Positions 1-9,018 are shown, numbered from the stretch's first letter. The stretch is 64,000 nt of DNA from Streptomyces apocyni (GCF_009739465.1 NZ_WHOM01000051.1:62001-126000); one strand, 5' to 3'. The notes: generated by a model not told the origin, from the sequence alone. Numbers and translations are program-made.

Positions 1-701
1 TCCGAGAAGAGCAGGGCCCGTAGGTCGTGCAGATAGCCGCCGTGCCCGTTGGTGACGTCGCCGAACAACCCCTCGTGCGACATTTTCAGCATCGCCAGTT
101 CGTTGCGGCCGTAGGAGCAGTTCTCCGAGAGGATCAGATGCCGACGGGTGCGCTCGGAGGTGTCGACGAGGTCCCAGAGCTCGTCGAGCTCGGTGGCGAT
201 GGGCAGTTCGACGATGACGTGCTTGCCTGCCAGCAGTGCGTCCTTGCCCTGGCGGTAGTGGAACTCCCAGGGGGTGGCGATGTAGACGAGGTCGACGTCG
301 TCGCGCCGCAGCATCTGTGCGTACGACGCGTCTGAGCCGCCGTACTCGGCGGGGCGCGGCTTGCCGTTGGCGGCCAGCCGGTCCGCGGTGCGCCTGGCTC
401 GGTCCTCGCGTATGTCGCAGACGGCGGTCACCGTGCAGCCGGGGACTACGGACCAGCCCTCGCTCATGCCGGAACCCCGCTGGCCGAGCCCGATCACCCC
501 GACGCGGACGGTCTTGTGGACGTCGAAGGGCACGTCGATCATGGACTTCTGGCCCGGCCTGCGCCGACGCGTGGGGGCTGGTGCCGCCCCGGCCTGGGCG
601 AGGGGCGCCGCGTGCGCGGTGCCGACGCCGGCCGCCAGCGCCCCGGTGGCGAGAGCTCCTCCCAGAAGCAGGCGGCGTGAGACTGCGGGAATGTCGGGCA
701 T
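1..701 (-). CDS. Secreted Gfo/Idh/MocA-type GH109 glycosidase (C-terminus cut off)
   Basis: The first 233 residues are visible; the rest lies beyond the left edge. The start is the ATG at 701. The N-terminus has a twin-arginine-like signal (SRRLLLGGALATG, then an Ala-rich stretch ending in AHA). A Rossmann NAD motif follows (VGVIGLGQRGSGM), then AVCDI and a GKPRPAEYGG segment. The stretch ending GYLHDLRALLF is characteristic of family GH109, whose members use NAD(H) in an elimination/addition mechanism, for example on alpha-N-acetylgalactosaminides. The fold assignment is strong. The substrate is inferred only from family resemblance, and a plain secreted oxidoreductase remains possible. A TTGACA hexamer on the same strand at 776-771 could be its -35 element, but no good -10 follows. 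Confidence 0.8.
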   Translation of the reverse strand, partial: MPDIPAVSRRLLLGGALATGALAAGVGTAHAAPLAQAGAAPAPTRRRRPGQKSMIDVPFDVHKTVRVGVIGLGQRGSGMSEGWSVVPGCTVTAVCDIREDRARRTADRLAANGKPRPAEYGGSDASYAQMLRRDDVDLVYIATPWEFHYRQGKDALLAGKHVIVELPIATELDELWDLVDTSERTRRHLILSENCSYGRNELAMLKMSHEGLFGDVTNGHGGYLHDLRALLFS

Positions 702-874
702 GAGGGAACGCTCCTCGGGTCCGCGATTCGGCATCACTGCGGACAGACTCTGGCGGGGCCGACGCAGACATGTCAATAGATGTTCGCAAGCACCCTGTTA
801 CGAACAAGAAAACGCATCGCGTGACCAGCCGCCGCCTACCCGCCGTGCGCCACCGTGGCCGTGGAGCCGCCCCC
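702..874. other. Intergenic region with a possible promoter for the GH109-type gene
   Basis: No gene is seen. On the minus strand a TTGACA hexamer (776-771) lies about 70 bases before the GH109 start. Just upstream of it GTTCG (782-786) and CGAAC (801-805) form short inverted arms that could be an operator. The evidence is weak because no convincing -10 box is present. Confidence 0.3.
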
Positions 875-1540
875 TCAGCAGCTCTGGAAGAAGAACTCGG
901 CGTTCTTGCCGTCCGGCGAGAGGAACAGGTAACCGACCCCGGTGTCACCGAAGTTGACCGCGAAGGGCAGTTGGCAGGAGTCGAACTGGGCGACCAGCTG
1001 CCACCCCTCACCCGGCAGGTCTTCGCCCTGCAACCAGACCGGCACCACACCCGGGCCGCCGAGCTGGTTCATCCGGATGCTGCCTGTGGCGTCCTTCTGG
1101 CGCTCGTCGAGCAGCTCCTCCAGCCGCCACGCCCGGTCCTCCTCGTCCTCGCCCTCGACCGGTTCCATTTCCCGCTCGACGCGGGAGAAGTCGACCTCCT
1201 CCTCCACCCGGAGCAGATGGATCCGGTCCAGGTCGGTCGGTCCGGTGGCCGCCGCCCGGGTCTCGAAGGACTCGGTGACCCGCCCGCCCGGCTGGACGAC
1301 GGTGGCGTGTTCACCCGACATCCCGATGGCGAACAGGTACACCATCCGGTCCCCGTTCCCGCCGCAGTCCGCCGCCGGTATCCGGAACTGCCCCATGAAC
1401 GGGGCGAGTTCGTTCTCGTACGGGTCGACCGGCCATTGCGGCTCCTCCAGCCAGTGCGGCAGGCCGCCCAGCCTGGTGCCGTCCGTGACGGCCGTCTCGG
1501 CGTCACTCGCCCGGTGGTAGGACGTGAAGCGGTACCGCAT
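875..1540 (-). CDS. DUF1963-like protein of unknown function
   Basis: 221 aa, starting at the ATG at 1540 behind a GGGGGAT stretch that can serve as ribosome binding site. The protein is acidic and soluble, with no signal or membrane segment. The segments TRLGGLPHWLEEPQWPV near the N-terminus and FMGQFRIP shortly after resemble the DUF1963 (YwqG) family pattern of a Gly-Gly-x-Pro turn followed by a hydrophobic beta strand. The C-terminal half has VPVWLQGEDLPGEGWQLVAQFDS, again beta-rich. The family has no established biochemical role. It shares its strand with the next gene but lies 86 bases downstream of it, so co-transcription is possible but not shown. Confidence 0.6.
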   Translation of the reverse strand: MRYRFTSYHRASDAETAVTDGTRLGGLPHWLEEPQWPVDPYENELAPFMGQFRIPAADCGGNGDRMVYLFAIGMSGEHATVVQPGGRVTESFETRAAATGPTDLDRIHLLRVEEEVDFSRVEREMEPVEGEDEEDRAWRLEELLDERQKDATGSIRMNQLGGPGVVPVWLQGEDLPGEGWQLVAQFDSCQLPFAVNFGDTGVGYLFLSPDGKNAEFFFQSC

Positions 1541-1626
1541 AGGGATCCCCCGTTGTGATCGACCTGCTCTGCTGCCGCACAAACTATCGCCCGCCACTGA
1601 CAACCGGGGCCAGCTGGCGCCAAGGG

Positions 1627-2253
1627 TCATCCCGGGGTGGGGCGGACTGGCTGCCTGAGGATGGTGCGCAGCTTCTCGGGGGCGACTTTGCGGGGGTCGC
1701 TGAGGTAGACCTCGTGGTGCTTGCCGACCATGTGGAGACCGTTGTCGGGAATGAACTCGTGGTGCAGCCGTGCCAGAACGCCGGCCTCGTCGTCGAAAGA
1801 GCCGACGTGCAGCGTCTGTACGCAGACTCCCTCGGACAGCGACTCCAGGCGGATATCGCCCAGGCGCGCCAGGTGATGTTTCGTTCCGGCCTGTTCGACG
1901 GCGGCGTCGAACATCTGCTGGTCGATCCAGTCTGGAGTCATGATCATCAACGTCCAGTCCCAGCGGGACTTGTCACGCGACGCCGTGAAGGCGTCCATGT
2001 CCTCGGCCCACCACAGGCCTTCCAAGGGCATGACGACGTAGTCGCGTCCGAGGTCTCGCTTGCTGGCGAACTTCAGCGTGTAGGCCACCGGGTAGAGCGC
2101 TTTGATGGCTTCGGCGTAGGCGGGTGAGGTGTTGGGGTCACCGTGGCCGTCGATCATGAGGTACTGGAAGTCGGGCACGTCCACGAGGCGGAACTGGTCT
2201 CGTTTCGCCTGGTAGGCGTCGAGGGTCTTCTTGAAGTCGATCTTGTCGGCCAT
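1627..2253 (-). CDS. GyrI-like small-molecule-binding domain protein
   Basis: 208 aa from the ATG at 2253 (MADKIDFKKTLDAY). The segments FRLVDVPDFQYLMIDGHGDP, AIKALYPVAYTLKF and the closing HEVYLSDPRKVAPEKLRTILRQPVR are the hallmark of GyrI-like (AraC effector-binding) stand-alone proteins, which fold as a SOUL/GyrI barrel and bind hydrophobic or cyclic small molecules. There is no DNA-binding domain, so it is not itself a regulator. Members of this subgroup have been linked to hydrolysis or sequestration of toxic compounds, but nothing here fixes a substrate. An inverted repeat at 2309-2356 lies upstream. Confidence 0.8.
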   Translation of the reverse strand: MADKIDFKKTLDAYQAKRDQFRLVDVPDFQYLMIDGHGDPNTSPAYAEAIKALYPVAYTLKFASKRDLGRDYVVMPLEGLWWAEDMDAFTASRDKSRWDWTLMIMTPDWIDQQMFDAAVEQAGTKHHLARLGDIRLESLSEGVCVQTLHVGSFDDEAGVLARLHHEFIPDNGLHMVGKHHEVYLSDPRKVAPEKLRTILRQPVRPTPG

Positions 2254-2308
2254 TGGGCACCTGGGCTCGCGGGGCGAGCCACGACCTTTCTCTCTCAAGG
2301 AGGCTCAG

Positions 2309-2356
2309 AGAGTAGGGGGCCATGACATTCAACGACACCGCCCTGGCCCCTACTCT
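2309..2356. repeat. Inverted repeat upstream of the GyrI-like gene
   Basis: The left arm AGAGTAGGGGGCC (2309-2321) and the right arm GGCCCCTACTCT (2345-2356) match over 12 base pairs with one bulged G and a 23-base loop. It lies 56 bases upstream of the GyrI-like start and about 195 bases before the next plus-strand gene. It could be an operator or a transcribed hairpin. No U-tract is present, so a classical terminator is unlikely. Confidence 0.45.
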
Positions 2357-2550
2357 TGGGGCGTTCGTCGCACCGGGTTGCGCCGGGTGGCGTACGCGCG
2401 GGGTATCCGCGTGTGCCATGTGAGGGTGACTGCTGCTTGTTGGGTTCGCGCGCCCTTGTGATGACGGTGGTTTCGTGAGGATCATCGTGCTGGTGGTGCC
2501 TGACCAAGCTGATGAATCTCGTGATGGTACGCAGGGGGCGGGTTCGGCGT

Positions 2551-3456
2551 ATGCCTGATTGGTTCTCGCATTTGACGTTTTGGGCACAGGCTGCGGTCTT
2601 GGTCGGGGGATTTCTTGTGTTCGGGCTGAGTGGCTTGCTCGCGCGCTCGAAGGTCCGCGACTGGTTCGGCGAAGATCCCGATCACAACGAACGCGTCAAG
2701 TTCCTCGTCGAAGTCGTGGGGGCCTTTTACGCCTTGCTGGTCGGGCTGGTTGCCGTGGGGGCGTATGAGCATTATGTGGAGGTGAAGAAGCTTGTCAACA
2801 AGGAGGCCTCACAACTCACCACCGTGTATCGCGCGGGTCAGGCGTTTCCCAACAGCCGTAGATGTCGGATTCAGTCTCAGGTACGGAACTACGCGGAGAA
2901 TGTGATCAACGAGGTCTGGTCGAAGCAGCAGCGGGGTGAGATCGCCGATGACCGGGGGCGACTGGACGCGGTGTTTGAATCTCTGATGTTCTATGAGCCG
3001 CAGAACGAGCAGGAGTCGAACGCCCAGTCCGTCACCCTCGAGGCCTTTAACGAGTACAACAACCTTCGCCGGGAACGGCAGGGGGAGGTGAGCATCGGAC
3101 TGCTGCCTGTGCTGTATCTCGTACTCTTCGGTGGCGCCTTGGTAACCATTGGCGCGACCTGGGCACTTGTCGGCGTCAGGCTGTTCGACCATGTGGCGCT
3201 GACCGGCCTCCTGTCGCTCTTCATCGGACTCTTCATCACGCTGATCATCACGCTGGACTATCCGCTCCAGGGCAACAACGCGATCGGGCTCACGCCCTGG
3301 AAGGTCGCGCTGACGCAGGGAATGGGAGTTCCCCGGGTGGGAGAGGAGCAGATCACGACGTATTTCGGAGTATCGAGCGCGGAGCGGGTGCCAGGCTGCC
3401 TCCTGAACGTGCCTGATTACGTGTCGTTCGCGAGCTCGGAGCAGCTGCCGCAGTGA
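2551..3456 (+). CDS. DUF4239 family membrane protein
   Basis: 301 aa from ATG 2551, which has a GGGGGCGGG stretch about 9 bases upstream; in-frame starts at 2512 and 2524 are possible but have poorer upstream sequence. There are four predicted membrane segments: two near the N-terminus (AVLVGGFLVFGLSGLL and FYALLVGLVAVGAY) and two near residues 170-225 (LLPVLYLVLFGGALVTIGA and LLSLFIGLFITLIITL). Between them is a soluble domain with the DUF4239 pattern: EASQLTTVYRAGQAFPNSRR, then a Tyr- and Trp-containing helix. The family is bestrophin-like in topology but has no proven function. The stop overlaps the next gene's GTG (GTGA), so the two are translationally coupled. Confidence 0.75.
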   Translation: MPDWFSHLTFWAQAAVLVGGFLVFGLSGLLARSKVRDWFGEDPDHNERVKFLVEVVGAFYALLVGLVAVGAYEHYVEVKKLVNKEASQLTTVYRAGQAFPNSRRCRIQSQVRNYAENVINEVWSKQQRGEIADDRGRLDAVFESLMFYEPQNEQESNAQSVTLEAFNEYNNLRRERQGEVSIGLLPVLYLVLFGGALVTIGATWALVGVRLFDHVALTGLLSLFIGLFITLIITLDYPLQGNNAIGLTPWKVALTQGMGVPRVGEEQITTYFGVSSAERVPGCLLNVPDYVSFASSEQLPQ

Positions 3457-4853
3457 GGCGCACGACCGAAGCGATGTCATACCGGCGTCGGGGCGGGCGG
3501 CGGGGCGGGAGGCTCTCACGTATCCCTCTGGTGGGGGGCTTACTCGTCTCACTCGCGCTTGGCCCTGCCGCCTGTACCGGGAGCGAGCGGGGTACGACGA
3601 CGATCACCGTCGCGTCCGTCGACTTCACGCGGGATATGCAGAGGCTGGTCCACGACTTCCAGCGTGCCCAACCGCATGTCCGGGTGAAGTTCGAGTTTCT
3701 CCCGGAGAGTGTGCTGCGGAACCGGATTCCCCAGGACATCGCCAACGAAGTCGGCCGCTACGACGTCGTCTCCATCGGCCCGTGGGAGGCGCCGATCTGG
3801 GCCTCGCGAGGATGGCTCACTCGGCTCGACGCCTTAGCGAGTCAGGAGGACGACCAGGAGGACGACTACGACGTAAAGGATTTCATTCCTGTGGTGCGTG
3901 AGGCACTGTCGTATCGTAACGGGCTGTACGCGGTGCCGTACTACGGGGAGTCGTCTTTCCTGGTGTACCGCAAGGATCTCTTGGCCAAGGCCGGGTTGAC
4001 CATGCCGGAACGGCCAACTTGGCAGCAGGTTGCGAAACTGGCGGCCAAGCTCCACGATCCCCAGCACGGCACCGCCGGTATCTGCCTGCGCGGAGGTCCC
4101 GTCTGGCTGGACCTCTTGCCTCTCAACACGGTGATCCTGACTTTCGGGGGCCGTTGGTTCGACGAGAATTGGAACCCCCAACTCACCTCCCCCGAAACCA
4201 AGCGGGCGGTGCGGTTCTACGTGGACCTCGTCCGCAGTTCCGGCGAGTCCCGCGCTTTCGAAGCCGGGCCCGCGCAGTGCCAGGCGACGATGGAGCAGGG
4301 CAAGGCGGCCATGTTGTACGACACTACCTCCTTCGCCGGGCGTCTTGAGGACCCCAAGACCAGCACGGTCGCCGGAAAGCTCGGCTACGCTCCGGCGCCG
4401 GTGATGCGCACGGATAACTCGGGGTGGCTGTGGACCTGGGCGCTGGCGATCCCTGTCACGTCCAAACACCCGAAAGCGGCGTGGGACTTCGCCTCCTGGG
4501 CCACGTCGAAGCGGTACCTGAAGCTGTACGGCGAAAAGCTCGGCTGGGTCGGAGTGCCTCCTGGCAGTCGGCTCTCCACGTACAGGCTTCCTCCGTACAA
4601 GAAGGCCGCCAAGGCGTTTCTCCAACCGACACTGAACGCGCTCAACTCCGTGAACCTCACACGGCCCGGTCTGCATAAGCAGCCGTGGACAGGAACGTCA
4701 TACGTCGGCATCCCGGAGTACGCGGGCCTTGGCGGACGGGTGGCCAAGGAGATCTCCGCGGCGATCGCGGGCGGACAGTCGGTCGACGAAGCGCTGGAAA
4801 AGGCCCAACTCTTCGCGAACGATGTGGTCGAGGGCGGTGGCTACAAGGACTGA
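3453..4853 (+). CDS. ABC-type sugar-binding lipoprotein, orphan
   Basis: 466 aa, GTG start overlapping the upstream stop by four bases; an alternative ATG lies at 3474. An Arg-rich n-region, a hydrophobic stretch and a lipobox ending at about Cys41 (LGPAAC) mark it as a lipoprotein. The body matches extracellular solute-binding family 1: VASVDFTRDMQRLVHDFQRAQ, then RYDVVSIGPWEAPIWASRGW, AVPYYGESSFLVYRKDLL and PKAAWDFASWATS. Such proteins deliver sugars or polyols to a MalFG-type importer, but no permease is adjacent. Its partner is instead a DUF4239 membrane protein. Either the permeases are elsewhere or the protein has been recruited to another job. Confidence 0.85.
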   Translation: MRRTTEAMSYRRRGGRRGGRLSRIPLVGGLLVSLALGPAACTGSERGTTTITVASVDFTRDMQRLVHDFQRAQPHVRVKFEFLPESVLRNRIPQDIANEVGRYDVVSIGPWEAPIWASRGWLTRLDALASQEDDQEDDYDVKDFIPVVREALSYRNGLYAVPYYGESSFLVYRKDLLAKAGLTMPERPTWQQVAKLAAKLHDPQHGTAGICLRGGPVWLDLLPLNTVILTFGGRWFDENWNPQLTSPETKRAVRFYVDLVRSSGESRAFEAGPAQCQATMEQGKAAMLYDTTSFAGRLEDPKTSTVAGKLGYAPAPVMRTDNSGWLWTWALAIPVTSKHPKAAWDFASWATSKRYLKLYGEKLGWVGVPPGSRLSTYRLPPYKKAAKAFLQPTLNALNSVNLTRPGLHKQPWTGTSYVGIPEYAGLGGRVAKEISAAIAGGQSVDEALEKAQLFANDVVEGGGYKD

Positions 4854-5309
4854 ACAAGTGTCTGACTCATCTTGGGCCGGTCAGGCTCTGGTTCGTTCGT
4901 CTCCCCCCCGGCCCTCGGCCCTGTTGCGGAGCCAGGTAGAAGTGCTCCAGCCGCTGCATGCCCAGGGCAGGGGCCCAAGCCGCGAAGCCCACATTGACAG
5001 GGCGGACCCGTGGATCACACAATCGTCGGCATGACTAGGCACTGGTTCGATGAGACGGGGCCGCTGCGTGTCCCGGATCGAACCGGGTGCGAGCGTTCCG
5101 GTCGCTAGCCGGGCTGCCGCTGCGCTGGGTATTCGCCGCGCGCCGTAGCCCAGGCCGTGCTGGTCGCCTTTCTGGCTGTTTCCAGTAGTCCGGTCTCGGT
5201 CCTCACCCCTTCGGTGCGGCACTGGGCTCCTTTCTCTATCTCGGCACCCCAGGGCACACGTCTCAGAGTCGGCCGTCGGCCGTCATCAGCGAGAAGAAGG
5301 ATTCCCTTT
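4854..5309. other. 456-base intergenic region, no gene found
   Basis: No convincing coding frame. A small hairpin (CCCGG, 6-base loop, CCGGG) lies at 5073-5088 in a stretch that looks superficially like a tRNA T-arm but has no complete cloverleaf. The last 20 bases contain GAGAAGAAGG (5291-5300), the ribosome binding site of the dioxygenase gene. No clear promoter hexamers were found. Confidence 0.5.
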
Positions 5310-6251
5310 ATGACTGTGCAGACTGCTGCCGTTCCGCTGCCCGCCCTGCGTGAGGCCCGGGTGCCCGAGGACGGGATGTACGAGGGTGTGCGTGTCCTGC
5401 GTCGTGTGCCCGGGGGCTGGGAGGAGCGTCCCTATGAGCGGATCGAGCTGGTGCCGCAGGGGCGCACTATCGGGGCCGAGGTGCGGGGCGTGGACCTGTC
5501 GTGTCCGCTGGAACCCGCGCTGCGCGAGGAGTTGAACCGCGCGCTGCTGGAGTGGAAGGTGCTCTTCTTCCGAGGCCAGCACCTCACCTCCGTGCAACAG
5601 CGTGACTTCGCGGGACAGTGGGGGGAGTTGGAGACCAACCCGCTGCTCGCCCGGGGGGCCAGTGACGACGTGGTTCGCTTCGACAAGGGCAGCGGCACCA
5701 CGCCGACGTTCGAGAACGTGTGGCACGCCGACGTCACCTTCCGGGAGCGGCCTGCGCTCGGTGCCGTGTTGCAGCTGCGTGAGGTCCCGCCAGTTGGCGG
5801 GGACACGATGTGGGCGGACATGGCGGCCGCGTACGACAACCTCCCCCGGGAGGTGAAGGAACGGATCGACGGGGCCCGGGCCGTACACGACTTCATCCCC
5901 GGGTTCGCCCGCTTCTATCCGCCCGAGCGGCTCGCCCCGCTTCAGTCGGTGTTCCCTCCTGTGGAGCACCCCGTGGTGCGGACCCATCCGGAGACCGGGC
6001 GGCGGATGCTTTTCGTCAACACCTCGTTCACCACGCGGATTAGCGGCATGGAGCGCGAGGACAGCGACCGGCTGCTGCGTTACCTGTTCCAGCAGGCGCA
6101 CGTCCCGGAGTATCAGGTGCGCTTCCGTTGGCAGCCCGGCGACGTCGCGTTCTGGGACAACCGTGCCACCCAGCACTACGCGGTGAACGACTACGCGCCC
6201 CATGGCCGGGTGGCCGAGCGGGTCGCCATCGCGGGCGACCGACCGTTCTGA
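5310..6251 (+). CDS. TauD/TfdA-family Fe(II)/2-oxoglutarate dioxygenase
   Basis: 313 aa from ATG 5310, with GAAGAAGG nine bases upstream. The family's iron-binding triad is visible: His and Asp in WHADVTF, and the distal His in NRATQHYAVNDY. The Arg in GRVAERVAI is the usual 2-oxoglutarate-binding residue. IGAEVRGVDLSCPL near residue 60 and VLFFRGQHLT are standard TauD-fold segments. These enzymes couple 2-oxoglutarate decarboxylation to hydroxylation of a substrate such as a sulfonate, amino acid or natural-product intermediate; the N-terminal 50 residues are unlike TauD itself and the substrate is unknown. It is convergent with the P450 gene, 38 bases apart, so a shared pathway is possible but not shown by an operon. 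Confidence 0.88.
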   Translation: MTVQTAAVPLPALREARVPEDGMYEGVRVLRRVPGGWEERPYERIELVPQGRTIGAEVRGVDLSCPLEPALREELNRALLEWKVLFFRGQHLTSVQQRDFAGQWGELETNPLLARGASDDVVRFDKGSGTTPTFENVWHADVTFRERPALGAVLQLREVPPVGGDTMWADMAAAYDNLPREVKERIDGARAVHDFIPGFARFYPPERLAPLQSVFPPVEHPVVRTHPETGRRMLFVNTSFTTRISGMEREDSDRLLRYLFQQAHVPEYQVRFRWQPGDVAFWDNRATQHYAVNDYAPHGRVAERVAIAGDRPF

Positions 6252-6289
6252 TGGCCCGCGGGTGGGTGCGAGGGCGGGGGGCGGAGTGG

Positions 6290-7543
6290 TCAGTGGGTGG
6301 GGTGCTTGTGGCGGAGTCGTACGGGGAGTTCCCGGACGCTGTTGCCTACGAAGGACGCGTGCCTGGGTAGTCGCGGTTCGAGGGTGGTGAGGTGGAGGTC
6401 CGGAAAGCGTGCGAAGAGCTGCTCGAGCGCGATGGTGGCCTCCATACGCGCCAGCGGGGCGCCCAGGCAGAAGTGTGCGCCATGACCGAGCGAGAGGTGG
6501 CGGGCTGGGTTGTCGCGGGTGATGTCGAAGCGGTCGGCGTCTTGTCCGTGAGCCCGCTTGTCTCGGCCCGCGGCGGAGTAACCGGCCAGCACCGGGGTGC
6601 CCTTGGGGATGACGGTGCCGTCGAGGGTCAGGTCGCGGGTGGCGTAGCGGAAGGGGAAGTAGCTGACGGGGCTGTCCCAGCGCAGGGTCTCTTCCACGAC
6701 GTCTGCCCAGGACGCTTTTCCGGACTGGGCCAGGGCGAGCTGGTCGCGGTGTGCGCAGAGAGCCCGTACCGCGTTGGTGATCAGGTTCAGGGTGGTCTCG
6801 TGCCCTGCGATGATCATGAGGAGCAGGGTGCCGAGGAGTTCGTGCGGGCTGAGGCGGTCGCCGTCCTCCTCCCGAGCTGCGATCAGGGCGCTGGTGAGGT
6901 CGTCTCCCGGGGCCTTGGTCCGGGCGGCGGCGACAGCGCCGAGTACCTCCAGCATGTCTTGGTTGGCGGCCATCGACCGCTCGGGGCTGATGTCGGTGGC
7001 GACGATCTGGTTCGACAGGTGGTGTAGGCGGTCGTGGTGTTCGGGGTCTATGCCGAGGAGTTCGCAGATGACGCCCATCGGCAGCGGTAGCGCGAAGTGC
7101 GCGCGTAGATCCGCGATGCCGTCACCGGACTCGGTGGCGGTCTGGTCGAGGCCGTCGAGCAGCGAGGCGGTCAATGCCTCGATACGGGGGCGCAGTTGGG
7201 CCACCCGGCGTACCGTGAGCGCCTTGCTTGCCAGTGACCGCAGCCGCCGGTGGTCGGCGCCGTCGGCGGTGGTCATGCCCCGTACGGTGGCGAACGTCTT
7301 CAGGGGCCAGCCGTCGGGTATCTGCCCGGCTTGGAGCGCGGCGAAGTGCTGGGCGTTCTTGGCGACATCGGGGTGCGCGAGGAATTCCTTGAGCGCGTCA
7401 TGACCCAGTACCGCCATGCCCCGCACCTCGCCGGGCAGGACCACAGGGGTGACTGTGCCGCGTGCGAGCAGCCGGGCGTTCTCCGCGTGGGGGCAGCCGC
7501 CCGCTGGGTCGAGGTGGTGTGGCTGGTCGGGTGTGTCGTTCAC
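6290..7543 (-). CDS. Cytochrome P450
   Basis: About 417 aa. All P450 landmarks are present in order: the I-helix oxygen-activation motif AGHETT, the K-helix EETLR, and the haem loop LSLGHGAHFCLGAPLAR with its axial cysteine. It is a soluble bacterial class enzyme needing ferredoxin partners that are not encoded here. The start is uncertain. GTG at 7543 gives MNDTPDQPHHLDPAGG but lacks a ribosome binding site, whereas an in-frame TTG at 7558 is preceded at good distance by GGGAG. The open frame continues far upstream antisense to other genes and is not real there. Three GTACGAG direct repeats lie about 85 bases upstream. Substrate unknown. Confidence 0.92.
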   Translation of the reverse strand: MNDTPDQPHHLDPAGGCPHAENARLLARGTVTPVVLPGEVRGMAVLGHDALKEFLAHPDVAKNAQHFAALQAGQIPDGWPLKTFATVRGMTTADGADHRRLRSLASKALTVRRVAQLRPRIEALTASLLDGLDQTATESGDGIADLRAHFALPLPMGVICELLGIDPEHHDRLHHLSNQIVATDISPERSMAANQDMLEVLGAVAAARTKAPGDDLTSALIAAREEDGDRLSPHELLGTLLLMIIAGHETTLNLITNAVRALCAHRDQLALAQSGKASWADVVEETLRWDSPVSYFPFRYATRDLTLDGTVIPKGTPVLAGYSAAGRDKRAHGQDADRFDITRDNPARHLSLGHGAHFCLGAPLARMEATIALEQLFARFPDLHLTTLEPRLPRHASFVGNSVRELPVRLRHKHPTH

Positions 7544-7626
7544 CGATGACGTGTTCAACGGCTCTCCCGGAGTGGGGGACGAGGGAACGGAACGCGGGTT
7601 TGCCGCCACCTCGGCTCGATATCGGC

Positions 7627-7649
7627 GTACGAGAGTACGAGGGTACGAG
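7627..7649. repeat. Three GTACGAG direct repeats upstream of the P450 gene
   Basis: GTACGAG occurs at 7627-7633, 7635-7641 and 7643-7649, an exact 8-base period, in the gap between the MFS gene's end and the P450 start. Short spaced direct repeats in a promoter region can be a regulator-binding array. Simple slippage is the alternative. Confidence 0.4.
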
Positions 7650-7743
7650 AGGTGGACGCGGTCGAGTGCCCGGTTCACGGTACTCGACCGCCACGGCGGT
7701 GTTCCAGGCCGCGCCACGTTGCGGGTGGCCGACCGGATGCCCC

Positions 7744-9018
7744 TCAGGCGGGTGAGGTGGTGGGGTGTGGGTGCGTCTCGTACATGCGCACCGCCACGAC
7801 GAGGCCGGAGGCCGCGGTGAGGGCGGCGACGGTCCAGATGGCGGCGGTGAGGCCGTACGCCCCGGCGATGGCTCCGGCGACGAGGGCGCCGACAGCGAAG
7901 CCGCCATCGCGCCACAGCCGGTAGACGCCTACGGCCCGGGCGCGCCAAGCGGGGTGGGCGACGTCGCCGATGACGGCGAGCAGGGTGGGGTAGACCAGGG
8001 CGGTGCCTGCTCCGAGCAGGATCTGGGCGGTGGCCCAGACGGGGAAGGTGGTGCCGAGGGCGACCAGGGCGATGGCGGCGGCCTGGACGAGCATGCCCGC
8101 CGTGATGAGGTGTTTGCGGCCGATGCGGTCGGACCACCAGCCGGTGAGGAGCTGGCCCGCGCCCCAGATGGCGGGGTAGAGGGCGGCGAGTGCGCCGATC
8201 TGGGCGACGGACAGGCCGTGGGCGGCGAAGAGCAGCGGGAAGATGCCCCAGGCCAGGGCGTCGTTGAGGTTGTTGACCAGGCCCGCCTGGCTGGCGGCGG
8301 ACAGGGATTTGTCGGTGAAGCTGGTGCGCCGGGCGATCTGGGCGGTGGTCAACTCGGTCTCGGCGGTGGCCTGGACGGGGTGGAGGGCCGCTTCCGCGCG
8401 CGCGTGGTCGCGGGTCTCGCGGACGGCGAGGAGGGACAGGCCGAGGCCGAGCGCGGCGTAGGCGGCGCCGAGGAGGAAGGGTTCGGGGCGCAGGCCGTAG
8501 TGGTGGGCGATGGCGCCGGTGGCCATGGAGGTGACCGCGACGGCGACGTATCCGGCGGCCTCGTTGAACCCCATGGCCAGGCCGCGCCGTTCGGGCCCCG
8601 CCAGGTCGATCTTCATGATGACGGTGGTGGACCAGGTCAGGCCCTGGGAGGCGCCGAGCAGGATGTTGGCGGCGACGATCCACCCCCAGGTGGGACCCCA
8701 GGCCAGCATGGCGGGTACGGGCAGAGCGAGCAGCCAGCCACCGATGAGGACGGGCTTGCGGCCGTAGCGGTCGGAGAGGGTTCCGGCGGCGAAGTTGGTG
8801 GCCGCTTTGGTGGCGCCGAAGGCCAGGATGTACGTCAACGCGCTGACGGAGACGGCCAGGTGGAAGACTTCTTCGGCCAGCAGCGGCAGGACGACGCGTT
8901 CCTGGCCGAGCATGCCGCCGACCAGGGCGTTGACGGCGACGAGCAGCGTGAACTGGGCGAGGTTGGCGCGCAGCCCGAGCTGGATGCCGCTGCCGGGGGT
9001 GGTGGAGGGAATGGTCAT
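7744..9018 (-). CDS. MFS transporter of the sulfur module
   Basis: 424 aa, twelve predicted membrane helices in two halves. The MFS loop motifs are present after helix 2 (GTLSDRYGRKPVLIGG) and in the second half (GWWSDRIGRKHLITAG). A central cytoplasmic linker (about residues 205-245) is Ala/Glu-rich. It overlaps the upstream persulfide-dioxygenase-like gene by four bases (ATGA), so the two are translationally coupled. That placement suggests export of a sulfur compound such as sulfite or thiosulfate, or uptake of its source. Sequence alone does not show the substrate, and drug or metabolite efflux remains possible. Confidence 0.85.
   Translation of the reverse strand: MTIPSTTPGSGIQLGLRANLAQFTLLVAVNALVGGMLGQERVVLPLLAEEVFHLAVSVSALTYILAFGATKAATNFAAGTLSDRYGRKPVLIGGWLLALPVPAMLAWGPTWGWIVAANILLGASQGLTWSTTVIMKIDLAGPERRGLAMGFNEAAGYVAVAVTSMATGAIAHHYGLRPEPFLLGAAYAALGLGLSLLAVRETRDHARAEAALHPVQATAETELTTAQIARRTSFTDKSLSAASQAGLVNNLNDALAWGIFPLLFAAHGLSVAQIGALAALYPAIWGAGQLLTGWWSDRIGRKHLITAGMLVQAAAIALVALGTTFPVWATAQILLGAGTALVYPTLLAVIGDVAHPAWRARAVGVYRLWRDGGFAVGALVAGAIAGAYGLTAAIWTVAALTAASGLVVAVRMYETHPHPTTSPA

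Noticed and set aside
5040..5110. tRNA-like stretch with GGTTCGA-type sequence on both strands
   Set aside because: The T-arm-like hairpin has a 6-base loop and no acceptor, D or anticodon arms can be fitted around it.
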